A DNA stretch of 64,000 bases from Oxytricha trifallax (Eukaryota > Ciliophora > Spirotrichea > Sporadotrichida > Oxytrichidae). Location of the stretch: NCBI GenBank assembly GCA_000711775.1, contig ARYC01018574.1, positions 17,266-81,265 of the forward strand, given 5' to 3'. A model generated the notes under the pieces. That model searched no databases, was not told where the DNA came from, and saw nothing but the letters and a program-made list of their open reading frames with translations. This document shows, piece after piece, positions 11,797-22,345 of the stretch (the first letter of the stretch is position 1; the number at the start of each line of letters is the position of its first letter). The position numbers and the translations under genes are program-made.

Positions 11797-13245
11797 CTCA
11801 AACAAATTTATCTGCTTGTCTTTATTATATCTTTTGAACCTTGCTCTCTCAAGTGGGTCAAGTATGTCATCTAATGTTTACCGAGGATAGTTAGGAGCTC
11901 TCACGATTATCATCTCTACTATGCTTTTAATTTCTTAGCAGACATCTTCTTACTTTATATGTTTCTGAGCCAAACTTATTGATTATTTTTCATGCTTTGT
12001 ACCAAAGTAAGACATACATTCCATGTCACTTTCTAATATTATTGCTGCTACTGCCCAAACATCCCATTAAACAGAACCATTAGTCCACTTCTCTCTTATT
12101 GGGAAGTAACCTGGAGTACCAAGTACCTGTGCTAAAGTGACAATCTCCTATCTTAAAGCTCTATTGAAATCGATAACCACTACTTCTAAAGGGCAGAGAT
12201 TTAGCATAACGTTTTCAGGCTTCAAATCTCTATGAACATATCCAAGTTCATGCAACTCCTTAACACCCTGAATCATATCTGAGAGTATATCATTTAAATC
12301 ATCAGGGTATCTATTGTGATATAGGTAGTCTCTCAGAGTCATCTCAAATTTCTTTAGCCTTAATGCGATGAAACCATAACTTAAAATAACACCATTTAGC
12401 TTAAGCAAATTCTTGCAGTCTTTTCTTTAGGCCTCTCTAAGTACCATGTATTCATTTGCAAACTCGTTCTAATACTGTTGGTTCTTAATAAGATAACTGA
12501 ATGGATACACCTTGTATGCATACTCATCAACTACTATGAGCTTTGCTTTTGCAGGCACGTTTATATTCAAGTAGTTTTCAATACAAGTGCTGAGAACAAC
12601 TGCATTTAATGCAGGTATATTCATAGCCTTCGCTTAGAAGCATGCTAAAATTGTATTACCAGCTGGCTGGTTCATCGATTCATATCGCTTCTGTCTCTTG
12701 AGTCTCTCTTGCTGCTCTCTTTATGACTCAAGAGTATTAGATTTTCTTTTAGCTGGCACTAGTTTTTTAGTCTCTTAATCTTCAATCAAGAACTCACTGA
12801 GGTGATGCTTTTGCATATGCCTTTTAACTTTAGCTGAGTGAGTATATGATTTCATGCATGTCGTACACTAATACCTACCATCTACCTTTTCATGCTTGAA
12901 ATAGATCTTGGCTTTGCCAGAGTGTACCTCTTTATGGTGTCTCTTCAAGCTTTGTTCAGTTGAGAAATGATTCTAGCAGTCTTCACATTAATATGTTTTT
13001 ATCTTTTCGATTGGTTGCTGTTCTTTTAGCTCCTCAACATAATCAATTTAAGTTTAAACCCCTATCTCTGCACTCTCCCTCTGGTTTAATACTTCTATGA
13101 TAAAAACCTCTGCTTCAAATTCAAGAGCTCTTAGCTCTACCTCCCTCTCAACATAAATGACTTCAGGCTTTTTAGTGGAGCCAAAGTTGAACATTGATTG
13201 ACCTGCTCCTAAAAGAGCCGCTCTACGATTTAAGTTGACCGCCAT
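11797..13245 (-). CDS. TBE A zinc-finger/kinase protein, apparently intact
   Basis: About 480 codons open in one frame when TAA/TAG are Gln. ATG at 13245 (MAVNLNRRAALLGAG). Two C2H2 fingers are present (CEDCQNHFSTEQSLKRHHKEVH, residues ~100, and CTTCMKSYTHSAKVKRHMQKHH, ~140). A kinase domain follows: YAYKVYPFSY, a catalytic loop HRDLKPENVM (about 12220), VIDFNRA with Asn where DFG has Gly, then GTPGYFP and WDVWA. His-Arg-Asp and the Lys/Asn of the loop are intact, so activity is possible. The stop found in TBE B at the matching place is missing; the frame reads on toward the terminal repeat, so the end is set at the last residues before that region. Confidence 0.8.
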
Positions 13246-13812
13246 GTTTAAATTCAAATTTAAATTTCTATTTTAAAGCTCTTAAAACCTCTATAGCTAT
13301 ATCTGGACTATATAGGAGTTGCAACAGCATTAATGATGGTTTGATCTAACCTCTAAGACTTCATATTTATACTCAGTTTATAGGTATAATTTTTGTAATT
13401 TTACTCTTAATAATTTTTATTCTGGTACCAACTCAGATAAAGTTCAGGTTGGTACTGGTACCAATTAAGTTTTAAACCAGATTGGAACTTTACCATTAAA
13501 ACCTCACTGGATTAAAACTAGGTACTAATTAAGTTTTGGTACTATTAAATTGGTACCAATTAAACTTAAACGGATTTAGTCCCGGTACTAATTAAATTTA
13601 AACAAATTTAGTACTAATTTAATGGAACTAAATTGATAAAAATGGAGCTCCATCTCTGAAGTTTGTTACAGCTTCTGCCAGATTTTTCCACGTATCCTTA
13701 CCAGGATGACCTCCTATAAGATGCCCATATTTAATATATAAGATTTTTAACAGTAGGATCCAGAACTCTATATATTAAAATTTGAAATTCAATAACAAGA
13801 GAAGGAACAAGG
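13246..13812. promoter_or_regulatory. TBE A divergent intergenic region with GGTAC repeats
   Basis: The spacer between the zinc-finger/kinase and 22-kDa start codons. Between about 13425 and 13630 it carries many degenerate copies of a unit like GGTACTAATTAAGTTT and its complement. It ends near a conserved GGTTGACCTCC-like motif that recurs at the same place in all TBE copies here. It probably holds both promoters. TBE B has the same array. Confidence 0.5.
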
Positions 13813-14602
13813 ATGGAATCTATAAGTACTGCAATGAAAAGGGTTGAAGCTTAAGAAATGATATAAAGATTTAGAAGCAAGGAAGATCTCTATCGATACC
13901 TCACTTAGCATGGTAAGCATGTGACATATACTTAATCATATGCTATAGTGGGTTTATTCCTTCCAACGATGGAAGGTACAAAAATTCCATTCTTAAAAGC
14001 TATACTCTGCGATGAGAAGAAAGCCTTCAAAAACAGTGAAATAAAGTTGATAGATATACCAAACTACCCAGAGATTTCAGTTACTAATCTCTACGAGGAT
14101 GCGATGAAAGATGAAGAGTTGGTAGTTTATATTCCTACCAAGAAACAACTCTCTAACAAGCTTCCAGAAAGGAGCTTCTTCTTTGGAGTTCTTGGCACTT
14201 TAAGAGAGAGTTATCTCAGAGAGATCATAGAAGAAGCTCACAAAAAATGCTACTCTATTTCTCCTGAAGACTAAAAGAAGCAATGCATACTAATAAGCGA
14301 GACCTGGCTCGCTGAGCTTAAGAAGCATCCATTCCTCTCTCGTAAGCTTTGATTCATAACTTTGTAGGGAAACCTGAACTGGTGTATTCCTAATGAAAGA
14401 GCATGCGAAAGTTCACAGAGAGAGAAAGTCATAGACTATTTATGAAGTGAGCAAGAGACTTTATAAAGATGTTTAAAAGCCAGAAGACATGAACATAGAT
14501 GCAGGAGCTGGCACAAAGAGAAGAAATATGGGCCCAAGCAAGCCATAAGAAGAGGAGAAGAAAGAAAAGCCAAACCCCTTTATGGGTTAGTTTAATATGT
14601 GA
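13813..14602 (+). pseudogene. TBE A 22-kDa protein gene, one frameshift
   Basis: ATG at 13813. Exon regions encode QEMIQRFRSKEDLYRYL, GLFLPTMEGTKIPFLKAIL, IPNYPEISVTNLYEDAM, RSFFFGVLGTLRESYL, then, after a 26-nt interval GTAAGC...TTTGTAG (14342-14367), a KP..GVFLMKEHAKVHRERK-like segment and NIDAGAGTKRRNMGPSK before TGA at 14600-14602. One G is missing just after the second intron (CCTG-AACT versus CCTGGAACT in TBE B), shifting the frame. A 36-nt GT...AG interval before GLFLP is a likely first intron. Function unknown; the C-terminus is very basic. Confidence 0.75.
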
Positions 14603-14608
14603 ACTATT

Positions 14609-15670
14609 TCATTTATTTAAGTGTAAAACTTGTTTATAAACATTCATTCTTCCTTCTCTCGCACAAACTGTTGTCTTGTCTATGCTTGCTCTCTTGCAGC
14701 TACTCTGAATCAAGTCTACTGTATCTATAGGCAAGTCATGCATTAGGTTATATAGCAGCAGTTTCTTGTAGTGGGTCTTGATTTAACTCCAGTAGAATTC
14801 AATTCCATTAAATTAATGGCTGTAAGGAACATTGTATACAGGAGTAATGTTTAACTCTTCATAAGCTTTCTTAGACTCCTTAGTCTTATGAACTGAGAGG
14901 TTGTCAACAAACAGAATGATCTCTTAATCGTTGTATTTATCTCTGGTCTTATGTAGGAACTCTATGTACTACGCTCGCTTAATAGAGCGAGGATGAACAA
15001 CATAACTTTCTAAGCCAGAGTCTTCACTAATACCTGCTAAAATTGCATGGGTTACAACCTTTCTTTCTAATCGTAGACTTCTATATTATCATACTTCTTA
15101 TACCAAGACTTATTAATAAAGGTGTTGAAGGTAAACACAGCTTCATCAGCGTGTATGAACTTGATGTTATTAGTAATAGCTCTCTGCATTTAATCATATA
15201 TATAGTTTAAATTATTACTATAAAATGTTACTGTAAAATCAATCACTCTCTTCACTCTGTTGACAGTCTTGAAAGTAATACCATTTCTTCTATAAATATT
15301 GGCTATAGTTTAAGGAGAGATACATGTCAGGAAACCTGCGATGAAACATCACAGCTCGCTAGTCTAATGGAAAGTGTGCCCAATACTTCAAAGTCTTCGA
15401 GTGGCAGAGGAAGTCAATATGAGCCTGAGAGAACTTTTATTTTCTTGCAGGATACGTTCAACAACCAGAATTAAAATGCTAAACAGCTAGCAAGCAGTGA
15501 TACCTAACAGTTGAGGCACTCTTGCGTAATAACTTTGCTATAGCTGCATAATTTATTACAGGTCTGGCTTAGTCTATATTAATACACGTACCATACCTAA
15601 GCTTAAGCAGTAAATCTAAATATTACTCATCATAAATCGACCCTTAATTTCGCTAATTTTTATTTCTCAT
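14609..15670 (-). pseudogene. TBE A DDE transposase (42-kDa type)
   Basis: ATG at 15670, TGA at 14609-14611, about 350 codons. Catalytic motifs are present: FIHADEAVFTFN, LFVDNLSVHKTK and FNGIEFYWS, giving Asp, Asp and Glu. An in-frame TGA occurs at codon 71 (15458-15460), and TBE B has one at the same codon. An insertion near the YDQKE/VVTHAI junction (about 15060) shifts the frame. Its 3' end is 6 bp from the 22-kDa stop, so the two genes converge. Confidence 0.8.
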
Positions 15671-16249
15671 TTTGTAAATTGGCCTAATTTCTCTACTCAC
15701 CCCAATAAGACCCCAACAATACCCTACAAATCAAAGCACTTATAAACCTCACTAAGGGGTTTTGGGGTTTTGACTCTGGTAGATTCTTTGCTGAGAGGTA
15801 AGAAAATTAACTAACCATAAAAGACCGTAAGTTAACATATTTAATTAGAATTTTATACATTTTATTATATTAAAATACTCCTAATGAAGATTTAATTCTC
15901 TAGGAGATCCTCCAAATCAAGTTTGAACTAAATTTGGAGGTAAAGTTATTAAACATTTTTTAATTTAATATGCTCCTAATTAAGTTTAAACCTTAAAATT
16001 TAACTCTAATAAAGTTTGAACTTAATTTGGAAGAGTTAAACATTATTAGGAGCAATTTAATGGAGATAGATTGTTAAAAATGGAAATCAATCTGTGAAAC
16101 TTGGAGCAAGTTTTTCAATGCTTCTCCGAATATCTTTTTAAGGTTGACCTCCACTATTTCCTCCGTATTTAGTCGTAAGATTTTAATAAACTTAGAATGG
16201 ATATCCATAATTATAAATTTCATTAACATTTCTAGAAAGAGGAAGCAAG

Positions 16250-17038
16250 ATGGAGTCTATGAATGATGCAATGAAGAGAATTTAATCTCAAGATTTAATA
16301 GGAAAATTTCAAAGTAAAGAAGATCTTTACAGATACTTGGTACAGCAAGGTAAGTTCTTAACTTATGCTAATATACTAACCATAGTTGGATTCTTTTTGC
16401 CAACTAAGGAGGGGACTAAAATTTCATTCTTAAAAGCTTTACTAAGTAAAGAGAAAAAAGCTTTTAAGTCTAATGAAATAAAGATGATTGAGATACCCTT
16501 CTACCCTGAAATCTCTGTAACAAATCTTTATGATGATACTATGAGTGATCAGATATTGCTCTCTGCCTTCCATCAAAGCTACAGCTCTCTAATAAGTTGC
16601 TAGAGAGAAACTTCTTCTTTGGTGTTCTTGCAACTCTGAAACCTAAGTACTTAAATGAAGTTATTTAAGAAGCTCACAAGAAACGATACACCATCTCTCC
16701 TGAAGAAAAAGAGAAGCAAGATATTAAAATAATTGATACCTGGTTGTAGGAACTTCAAAAGCATCCTTTCAGCTCAAGTAAGCTTAGTCTTCTAATTTTA
16801 TAGAAAAACCTGGTACTGCTATATACTTTATGAAAGAGCGCAGCAAATAAAAAGAGAGAGAAAATCTTAAATAAAGCATGAACTAAGTAAAAGACTCTTC
16901 AAAGATTTTTAAAAGGCAGACGAGATGAGCATAGATACAGGGGCTGGTACTAAGAGAAGAAACATGGACCCAAGCAAGACTTAAGAGAAAGAAAAGAAAG
17001 AGAAGCCAAATCCCTTTACGGGCAAAGTTAATATGTGA
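16250..17038 (+). pseudogene. TBE D 22-kDa protein gene
   Basis: ATG at 16250 (MESMNDAMKRIQ). It is the same protein as in TBE F, with the central segment identical. The first intron candidate is GTAAGTTCTTAAC...CCATAG, located before GFFLPTKEGT; the second is GTAAGCTTAG...TTTATAG (26 nt) before KPGTAIYFMKE. Lesions lie near 16560 (SDQILLSAF) and 16855. The C-terminus is IDTGAGTKRRNMDPSK and a Lys/Glu tail, then TGA at 17036-17038. Confidence 0.75.
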
Positions 17039-17794
17039 TCTTATTCATTCGTTTAAATCTAATACTTATTTTTAAACACATAATCTCCCTTCTCTTGCGC
17101 ATACTTTAGCTTTCTCATCGCTGACTCTCTTAATAAAATCTACTGTATCTATCTAAGTCGTGCATCAAGTGATAGAGTAGAAGTTTCTTGTAGTGTCCTT
17201 TCAATTACCCCCAATATAATTAAATTCCATTGAATTAAGGTCTGTAGGGAACATTAATACAGGTGTTATGTTTAGCCTTTCATATTCCTTCCTTGTGTCT
17301 TTAGTTTTATGGACAAATAAGTTATCTACAAACAGAATAATCTCTTAGTCAACGTACTTATCTCTGAGTTATTGCAAGAACTTAATATACTATTCAGTCT
17401 TTATAGAGCGAAGGTGGATAACATAAGTCTCGAGGCCACTATCTTCGCTTATTTCACCAAGAATAGTTTGAGTTTACACCTTAACATTTTAGTCAAAAAT
17501 TTCTATATTACTATACCTCTTGTACAAAGACCTTGATATAATGGTATTGAATGTAAATACAGCTTCATCAGCGTGTATAAACTTTATATCATGCTCTTAA
17601 GACCTCAGCATTTAATCGATATATAATTTATATTAGTCTTATAAAATGGAACATTCAAAACCCCAAAACCCCTTAGTGAGGTTTATAAGTGCTTTGATTA
17701 GTAGGGTAAAGTTGGGGTTTTATTAGGGTTAGTAAAGAAAACGCAAGTTTATTGAGACTTTAATATGTATTTAATGAGTATTAGTTTAATTATA

Positions 17795-19235
17795 TCACAT
17801 GAATTTTACTTGCTTGTCTTTGTTGTATCTCTTGAATCTCGCTTTCTTTAGTGGTTCGAGCATATCGTCTAAGGATTGTCTTGGATATGCTGGAGCTCTT
17901 ACTATTATCTTCTCTACAATCTTCTTTATTTCTTAGCATACATCATCTTGTTTATGTGCTTCTCAGCTAGATTTTTTGATTATTTTTCATATTTTGTATT
18001 AATGTAAGTCATGCTCTCCATATCGCACTCTAAAATTATTGCAGCTATTGCCCAAACATCCCACTAAATGAGACATTAGTCCATTTCTCTCTGATTGGGA
18101 AGTAACCCTGAGTACCAAGAACCTTTGCTAAGGTTACAATCTCTTATCTTAAGGCTCTATTAAAATCGATTACAACTACTTCTAAAGGGCAAAGGTTTAG
18201 CATAACATTTTCAGGCTTCAAATCTCTATGAATGTATCCAAGCTCGTGAAGTTCCTAAACACCCTTTATCATATTAGATAGAATCATATTCAAGTCATCT
18301 GGGTATCTGTTTTAATATAGATAATCTCGGAGAGTCATTTCAAACTTTTTTAGCCTTAGTGCGATGAAACCAAACCCTAAAATAACACCATCTAGCTTGA
18401 GCAAATTCTTGCAATCTTTTTTCTAAGCCTCTCTAAGTACAATATATTCGTTAGCAAACTCATTTTGATACTGCTGGTTTTTAAGGAGATAGCTGAAAGG
18501 ATATACCTTGTAGGCATAGTCATCAACCACTATGAGTTTTGCTTTAGCAGGTACGTTAATATGTAAGTAGTTTTCAATACAACTGCTAAGGTCTACTGCA
18601 TTTAGTGCAGGAATATACATGGCTCTCTCTTAAAAGCATGCTAAAGACATTACCAGCAGGTTGATTCATTAATTCTATTCGCTTCTGCCTCTTGAGCTTC
18701 TCCTGTTGTTATTTTTAAGTCTCAAGATTATTAGATTTTCATTTAGCGGGCACGAATTTCTAAGTCTCTTATCTTAAATCAAGAACTCACTTAGGTGATG
18801 CTTCTGCATATGTTTCTTAACTTTAGCTGAGTGAGTATAAGACTTCTCACAAGTCGTGCACAAGTACCTGCCATCGACCTTATCATGCTTAATACACCTT
18901 AGCTTTCCAGAGTGAACCTCTTTCATATGTCTCTTCAAACTGGAATCAGTAGAGAAAAAATTTTAGCAGTCTTAGCATTCAAAAGTTATAATCCTTTAAA
19001 TCTGAAGCTGTTCCTTTTCTTCATCAACATCTTTTATTGATGTTTAAACTTCTATTTCAGCTTTCTCTTTCATGTTTTAAACCTATATAATAAAAACCTG
19101 TGCTTCAAATTCAAGAGCTCTTAGCTCTGCCTCCCTCTCAATATATACAACTTCTTGTTTCTTGGTTGAACCAAAGTTAAGCATTAATTGACCTGCTCCT
19201 AAAAGTGCCGCTCTACGATTTAAGTTGACCGCCAT
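17795..19235 (-). pseudogene. TBE B zinc-finger/kinase protein
   Basis: ATG at 19235 (MAVNLNRRAALLGAGQ), stop TGA at 17795-17797 after RFKRYNKDKQVKFM. Two fingers are visible (CQDCQNFFSTDSSLKRH and CTTCEKSYTHSAKVKKH). The kinase core is similar to TBE A, with HEL-Y-HRDLKPENVM and VIDFNRA. Frame breaks occur after KHHLSEFLI (about 18770) and near 18640, so this copy is probably dead. Confidence 0.75.
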
Positions 19236-19798
19236 GTTTAAATTCAAATTTAAATTTCTATTATAAAGCTCTTAAAACCTCTATAGCTATAGCTGGACTA
19301 TATAGGAGTTGCTACAGCATTAATGATGGTTTGATCTCAGCTCTAAGACTTCATATTTATACTCAGTTTATAACTATAATTTTTGTAATTTTACACTTAA
19401 TAATTTTGATTCTGGTACCAACTCAGATAAAGTTCAGGTTGGTACTGGTACAAATTAAGTTTGAACCAGATTGGACTTTTCCATTAAAACCTCACTGGAT
19501 TAAAACTAGGTACTAATTAAGTTTTGGTACTATTAAATTGATACAAATTAAACTTAAACGAATTTAGTACCGGTACTAATTAAATTTAAACAAATTTAGT
19601 ACTAATTTAATGGAACTAAATTGATAAAAATGGAGCTCCATCTCTGAAGTTTGTTACAGCTTCTGCGAACCTTCTCCACGTATCCTTACAGGGTTGACCT
19701 CCTATAAGATGCCCATATTTAATAGTAAGATTTAAAGGAAAGGATCCAGAAGTCTATAAATTAAAACTTGAAATTCATTAATAGGAAGAGGAACAAAG

Positions 19799-20587
19799 AT
19801 GGAATCATTCAATGAACAAATGAAAAGGGTTGAGGCTCAAGAAATGATATCAAGATTCAGAAGCAAGGAGGATCTCTATCGATACCTTACTTAGCATGGT
19901 AAAATAAATTGATGTTAATCAACGATGTATACAGTTGGTCTATTCCTTCCAACGATGGAAGGTACTAAAATATCATTCTTAAAAGCAATACTCTGAGAGG
20001 AGAAGAAAGCATTTAAAAACATAGAAATCAAACTGATTGAAATACCTAACTACCCAGAGATTTCAGTCACAAATCTCTACGAGGATGCAATGAAAGATGA
20101 TGAAGTGGTAATTTACCTTCCTAGCAAGAAGCAGCTCTCAAATAAGTTGCCTGAAAGAAAATTCTTCTTTGGTGTTCTTGGTACAATCAAAGAGGATTAT
20201 TTGAGAGAAATTATAAAAGAAGCTCATAAGAAACGCTACTCTATTTCTCCTGAAGATTAAAAGAAGCAAGGAATACTAATAAGCGAGACGTGGCTAGCAG
20301 AGCTTAAGAAGCATCCTTATCTCTCTAGTAAACTTTGATTTATAACTTTTTAGGGAAACCTGGAACTGGTATATTTCTAATGAAAGAGAATGCAAAGGTT
20401 CACAGAGAGAAAGTCTCAAACCATTCATTAAGTTAGAAAAAGACTTTATAATGAAGTTTAAAAGTCTGATGAAATGAACATAGATGCTGGTGCTGGTACA
20501 AAGAGAAGAAACATGGGTCCTAGTAAAGCACCAGAGGAAGAAAAGAAAGAGAAGCCGAATCCATTTAAGAGTTAGTTTAATATATGA
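19799..20587 (+). pseudogene. TBE B 22-kDa protein gene
   Basis: ATG at 19799 (MESFNEQMKRVEAQEM). The first intron candidate, GTAAAATAAATTGATG...ATACAG (36 nt), contains a TGA. That argues that this interval is really spliced, since the corresponding interval in the other copies happens to stay open. The second intron is GTAAACTTTG...TTTTTAG (26 nt). After it comes KPGTGIFLMKENAKVHRE, then a 2-nt deletion in a GAGA run shifts the frame before NIDAGAGTKRRNMGPSK. TGA at 20585-20587. Confidence 0.75.
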
Positions 20588-20593
20588 AATAAT

Positions 20594-21658
20594 TCATTCA
20601 TTTAAGTCTAACACTTATTAATAAACATTCATTCTTCCTTTCCTTGCACATATCGTAGTCTAGTCTTTACCCACTCTCTTGCAACTACTCTGTATTAAGT
20701 CTACTGTGTCGATTGGGAGATCATGCATTAGGTGATACAGCAAGAGTTTCTTGTAGTGAGTCTTAATCTAACTCCAATAGAATTCGATTCCATTAAATTG
20801 AGGACTGTAAGGAACGTTATACACAGGAGTTATCTTTAATTCTTCATAAGCTTTCTTAGATTCCTTAGTCTTATGAACTGAGAGGTTATCAACAAACAGG
20901 ATGATCTCTTGATCGTTGTACTTATCTCTTAACTTATGTAAGAACTCTATATACTGCTCTCGCTTAATAGAGCGAGGATGAATAACATAAGTTTCTAAGC
21001 CTGAATCTTCACTGATACCAGCCAAAATTGCGTGAGTGACAACCTTAACCTTTTAGTCATACACTTCTATATTATCGTACTTCTTGTACCAAGACTTATT
21101 AATAAAGGTGTTGAACGTAAACACAGCTTCATCAGCGTGTATGAACTTGATGTTATTATCAATAGACCTCTGCATTTAATCATATATATAGTTTAAATTA
21201 TTACTATAAAATGGCAGAGTAAAGTCAATCACTCTATTCACTCTATTGACAGTCTTGAAGGTAATACCATTCCTTCATTAAATATTTGCGATAGTCTATG
21301 GTGAGATACGCATGTCAGGAAACTTGCGATGAAACATCACAGCTCGCTAGTCAAGTGGGAAATGTGCCCAATACTTAAGAGTCTTAGAATCGCAGAGATA
21401 TTCAATATGCTGCTAAGAGAACTTTTATTTTCTTACAGGATGTTATCAAGAACCAGAATTGAAATGCTAAACAGCTAGCAAGCAGTGATACCTTACAGTC
21501 GAAGCACTCTTACACAATAGCTTTGCAATCGCACAATAATTCATCACTGGTTTGAGTTAGTCTATATTAATACTCGCACCATACCTAAGCTTAAGCAGTA
21601 AATCTAAATACTTCTCATCATAAATAGACCCCAAAAATCGCTAATTTCTATTTCTCAT
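20594..21658 (-). pseudogene. TBE B DDE transposase (42-kDa type)
   Basis: ATG at 21658, TGA at 20594-20596. The catalytic half is well preserved: HADEAVFTFN, GISEDSGLETYVIHPRSIK, LFVDNLSVHKTK, VPYSPQFNGIEFYWS. In-frame TGA codons occur at codon 71 (21446-21448, shared with TBE A) and around codon 125 (about 21283, where TBE A has AGA). The codon-71 stop was probably already present in the common ancestor of A and B unless it is read through. Confidence 0.8.
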
Positions 21659-22345
21659 TTTGCAAACTGGCCTAATTTCTCTACTAACCCTAATAAAACC
21701 CCAACTTTACCCTACTAATCAAAGCACTTATAAACCTCACTAAGGGGTTTTGGGGTTTTGATTATAGTCAATCACTCTCTTAATGCGATTGGCCTGTCTT
21801 GTAAGATATTCCGTTCTTTTTATATAGGTTAGCTATCGATTAAGCAGATATGTGAAGCAGCAGGAAATTGGACGATGAATCATCAACAGCTCTCTCCAGG
21901 CCAGAGAGAAGTGATCGCCAGTATTTAAGAGTCTTATCATTAATAAGATAGTCAATATGATGCTGCTAAAATTTTAGAGGTCTTTTAGGCTTAGAATTAA
22001 GCTGCAGTATCTCTTTAATTAATGCAATGCTAATAGACAGTGAGACCTCACAGTTGCTGGAGATTTATGGAGTAGCCTTGCTATAGACGTATAATTCAGA
22101 ACAGGCTTGAGTTATTCACTATATTCATCACATCCATATCGCAACTTAAACTAAAAATCTATATACTCACTGTCATAAACTGACCCCAGACCTCGCATAT
22201 ACTCACTTAAAATACTAATATTCAAAATATTTAAACATTAAACCCCTACATAAATCCTATTAAAACCCTAATAAAGTATGCACTAATAGTCTACATTTAA
22301 CAATCAAAAACTCAATCAAACTACTGAAAGAGTTTTGGGGTTTTT

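Larger units (their letters stand above)
11659..15772 (-). mobile_element. TBE A, full-length TBE inserted in TBE D
   Basis: 4114 bp with perfect telomere-like ends: CAAAACCCCAAAACCCC at the left and its complement at the right, and a longer inverted repeat of about 77 bp ending in the GTAGGGTATAGTTGGGG region. Target duplication ACT at 11656-11658 and 15773-15775. It contains all three TBE genes. It inserted into the spacer between D's zinc-finger/kinase and 22-kDa genes. It belongs to the same subfamily as TBE B and differs clearly from TBE C and D. Confidence 0.95.
17656..21760 (-). mobile_element. TBE B, full-length TBE inserted in TBE D transposase
   Basis: 4105 bp. Ends are CAAAACCCCAAAACCCC and its complement, and the target duplication is ATT at 17653-17655 and 21761-21763. 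It is very similar to TBE A throughout, including the GGTAC-repeat intergenic region, and shows the same gene layout. Confidence 0.95.
17045..22198 (-). pseudogene. TBE D DDE transposase split by TBE B
   Basis: The start is ATG at 22198 (MRGLGSVYDSEYIDF). The N-terminal third is at 21764-22198. The rest, including HADEAVFTFN (about 17570) and LFVDNLFVHKTK (about 17320), is at 17045-17652. TBE B is inserted in codons for the VIDY-N segment with an ATT duplication. Frame lesions exist besides the insertion (near 22010). The D and F copies form long inverted repeats, which matter for the inversion. Confidence 0.8.
6012..22345. mobile_element. TBE F, a disrupted TBE carrying TBE D inside it and partly inverted
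   Basis: F exists as two pieces. Its kinase 3' half is at 6012-6816 (minus). Its right terminus, transposase, 22-kDa gene and zinc-finger 5' part are at 6817-9970, in inverted orientation. The junctions read ...AAT-ATT then CAAAACC at 6814-6817, and ...GC-AAT then CAAAACT at 9968-9974. AAT is the complement of ATT, so both belong to one ATT duplication made when D inserted into the zinc-finger/kinase gene. The segment was then inverted between an end of D and the right end of F. The far end (22345) is followed by ACT, presumably F's own flank. F's left terminal repeat is not found. Confidence 0.75.
9974..22345 (-). mobile_element. TBE D, complete element containing TBE A and TBE B
   Basis: The left terminus CAAAACTCCAAAACCC starts at 9974 and the right terminus (GTTTTGGGGTTTTT, last G changed to T) ends at 22345. 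Removing A and B with one target triplet each leaves about 4.15 kb, the normal TBE length. Gene order from left: zinc-finger/kinase (minus), 22-kDa (plus), transposase (minus). It sits inside TBE F's zinc-finger/kinase gene. Its genes carry several lesions. Confidence 0.85.

Noticed and set aside
12148-12408. Short kinase-like ORF as a separate small gene
   Set aside because: It is an internal piece of the 480-codon TBE A zinc-finger/kinase gene, cut by TAA/TAG codons that mean Gln here.
15440-15482. An intron explaining the shared TGA in TBE A and B transposases
   Set aside because: GT...AG intervals exist there, but none has a length that restores the downstream frame, and TBE C reads through the region without one.
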